From Coriolopsis trogii (lineage: Eukaryota > Basidiomycota > Agaricomycetes > Polyporales > Polyporaceae), in contig JAHYIO010000006.1 in assembly GCA_020543525.1 (NCBI GenBank), positions 1,054,001-1,118,000 of the forward strand: 64,000 bases of DNA, written 5' to 3'. A program made the position numbers and the translations under genes. The first letter of the stretch is position 1. Every line of letters begins with the position of its first letter. Below are positions 61,722-64,000 of the stretch, one piece after another. The notes beneath the pieces were generated by a model. It was not told where the DNA came from. It did no database searches and saw nothing but the letters and a program-made list of their open reading frames with translations.

Positions 61722-63801
61722 TCCTCCACCAGCATCCGACCTCAACCACCTCACATGGACGTCCACGATCGCTCGTAATCGCCATATGCGTCTCAAACGG
61801 TCACGCGCAAATCGCGTGGTCGCTTGATGACCATCCGCTGCTTTCTCCACGACCATAGGTGAGTACTACTAACGGGAGCGATCGGTGTATGATCATCCCT
61901 CGTAGTACGGTCGATCATATGTGCTCATGTGATTCACAGGTGAACACGCATTGTCAGTGGCCCTCGGGCTGAAGTAATTGGACCTTGAGCTCCGGGTCTG
62001 TCTCACCCAACTCTGCTCTCTTCATACCCTCAGGCTCGTCCACCAATTCAAATGAGATATATCTCGCCTAGCCTAGTTAACTGACAATACACCGCACACA
62101 CGCAAGGGCACGACAATGCGACAATCCAAAGGTCCGGTTGTGAGATGTGAGCACTCACCGCTGCGGCTGAAGTAGTACCTTGCACGGCTCGTTCAGCTGC
62201 TCCTCCTGCAAATAGGCGCGTACTGGATGGACTCGCTGTGCATGCTAGGCGTGGGCCATCTGCGGAAGGAGGCCATCAAGGTCATGGCACGCACGTACCA
62301 AGACACGGAGGTGCTCGTCGTCAATGACTGCATCCGCTTGCAGTGTGTTTGTCCAGATTCTCTCGGACAGCCACCAAACAGTGTCTTCGCTGCGTGAGTG
62401 TGCCTGATTAGCGATTGCCTTGCTGAGAAAGACGTTCATCGAGCCGTCCATCGGGTGCAGGAGTGTTGCAATACCCGTGCTTGTTCCACACAGGAGTGAA
62501 ACGAAGTTGGGGTTAATAGACTCCACGTTCTTCTCCAGGAAAGCGAGGGAGGCGGAGGGTGATGGTGATGGTGTTCGCAACAGACAAAGTGGACGCTCAC
62601 TGGTCGAATTCGAGGGACACATTTGCAAGATCAGCCTAGATGGGTGTGGATAGGTAATGTCGTCACTGACGCGGACGTGGAGATAAGGAGGCGCCAATCG
62701 AGTCTCAACGCGTCATGATCGTGGTTGCGGATCATGTGATCGTGTGTGAGCCAATCAGACTGCTAGTATTGTCATCTTCCTGCTTGTCTTGCCTTTAGTA
62801 TTACTGAAAAGCCTCCCCGCTGCAGGGCTATATAATCTATCGACTCTGTGTACCACTCCGTCCTGAGCTCCATCTCTCGCTCCCACTCCCATGAGATTTA
62901 CAACTCTCGCTCCACGTCGCGTTCCACTGTTATTGGACCACCTCATTTGGCAACAGAATCCGACTACCTGCCACATCAAATGCACGGTGCACTGAGCCAC
63001 CGTTCACATACCAAATGATTGGACTCGCGTCTGCACGTCTGAGCAAGTGAGTATATAATTCCTTTCCCAAAACTGACAGCATATGTGCCCAGGTTGATTC
63101 TCAGAGCGCATATATGCTGATGCAGTGAACTATTCCCCTTTGCGGTCTTACCAATTCCACCACCGATGAACACCCGTCTTCAGGTACGCCTTTCTCCCTT
63201 GCCTGCAGACGATCCCTACCACGCACTACTCACCTTCAGACTTGACGGCGACAGCACCCCCAAGCGGACCACGAACACATTATGTCATGATCTTTGCCCG
63301 TAATGACGTCTGCGAGTAACACTGCAAACTGCTTGTCCGCGTATCTGGGACCAGCTCCCATGTCGGTGTGGGCGTGGGTGCGGAGAAGGCGGTGAACCCT
63401 TCCCAACGCTCAACTCATCCTTTTTCCTCAACCAAGTCGCCTGTGAGCATTAGTAGGTCATCCCACCATCCTCTTCCTCTCGTATTTCTTCCGTAGCTGT
63501 AGCGAGCGCCCGCGCATGTATTTCCTGACCGTCTGACGTCGTTAGTATTGCAATCCAATGAGTTCCCCTTTAGTACCCCAAGCGCCCATTTGACAATCAG
63601 GGTTGAGGATGTCGCTTGAGACCCGATCATCAAAGATCACGGATGCACACGGATTTGCGCGCTCATGGACATGTACGGTCTGTACATTCTTTGCATATGG
63701 CCAAAAAACACTATATACTCGAACGTATGTGTGCGTACATACCCCTATGTTAGACCTCGAATGGTCACTCTCCTTTGCAGTATTGCCGTCAGTGGTCGTC
63801 A

Positions 63802-63815
63802 ATGGTCAGACACCA
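63802..63815 (+). repeat. second copy of ATGGTCAGACACCA
   Basis: This 14-base exact match to 61685-61698 has the same orientation, about 2.1 kb away. No good partner arm lies close by (only a shorter TGGTCTGACC near 63901). Confidence 0.6.
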
Positions 63816-64000
63816 CTGATGTCCGACCAACGCTGACTATGCGCGCGCGCGCAACTGCAACAGGCGCCCATTCGTGACCGCGCGCGATCACGTCCTAGGG
63901 TGGTCTGACCGTTCAAGGTACATCCGGAAATCTTCGTAACCCTCAGACAAAGATGGTCATGCTTTTCATAGGACGACCGCATGCGGTCACTTACATGTAT

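Larger units (their letters stand above)
61231..64000. other. 2.8 kb right end without a recognised gene
   Basis: The strongest open frame is on the reverse strand (62245-62697, 150 codons), with WLSERIWTNTLQADAVIDDE and a run of NPNFVSLLCGTSTGIATLL. I recognise no family. A second reverse ORF (63173-62976) begins MFIGGGIGKTAKGN, which is loop-like but too short to call. The stretch also holds the inverted repeat and its partial copy. Confidence 0.45.

Noticed and set aside
62976..63173. Reverse ORF starting MFIGGGIGKTAKGN, like an ATP-binding loop
   Set aside because: The glycine loop is imperfect (GGGIGKT) and no downstream Walker B or helicase motifs were found.

Overview
The window is nuclear DNA of a filamentous basidiomycete, most likely an agaricomycete such as a wood-decay polypore. 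Genes are dense, lie on both strands and are broken by many introns of about 46-66 bases with GT..AG ends. Several families are typical of mushroom-forming fungi: DUF7918 proteins, DUF1769, a Ser/Thr-rich single-pass surface protein and a divergent P450. No rRNA, tRNA, CRISPR array or intact transposon was recognised. Gene models below were spliced by eye from reading frame, splice signals and family motifs. Start and stop positions are firmer than internal exon edges.

Layout. Bases 229-4988 hold three head-to-tail reverse-strand DUF7918 paralogues. A mitochondrial TPR gene like MGR3 (5179-6720) and a small cysteine-rich secreted protein (6909-7425) follow, then a fourth DUF7918 copy (8180-9511). 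Next come a DUF1769 gene (9826-10924), an unassigned basic, low-complexity protein (11640-13330), an MBA1/mL45-type Tim44-like mitochondrial protein (14334-15561) and the twin-CX9C protein MIX17 (15784-16427). About 4.4 kb without an intact gene follows. Then come an arrestin-like protein (20860-22625), the SPX-EXS phosphate exporter SYG1/XPR1 (24127-28310) and a surface membrane protein (29825-31552).

From 32383 to 38995 lie the mRNA export adaptor YRA1/ALY, divergent from the Pol III subunit RPC31, then an LRR/F-box-like protein and a secreted protein. A P450 (39974-42579) borders about 4.5 kb with only doubtful ORFs. The right part holds a short-chain dehydrogenase (47155-48372), CUE3/ASCC2 (49250-51724), UBC4 (52525-53444), GPI transamidase subunit PIG-S (54039-55993) and the NCoR/SNT1 corepressor with two SANT domains (56379-61230). 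The last 2.8 kb has a perfect inverted repeat and a partial second copy of it.

Genes that may work together. CUE3 and UBC4 both belong to ribosome-associated quality control in yeast and are neighbours here. MGR3, MBA1 and MIX17 are all mitochondrial and lie within about 11 kb. The most unusual observation is that all four DUF7918 proteins carry a basic, probably nuclear tail with SUMO-acceptor consensus sites and end in a sequence resembling a SUMO-interacting motif.
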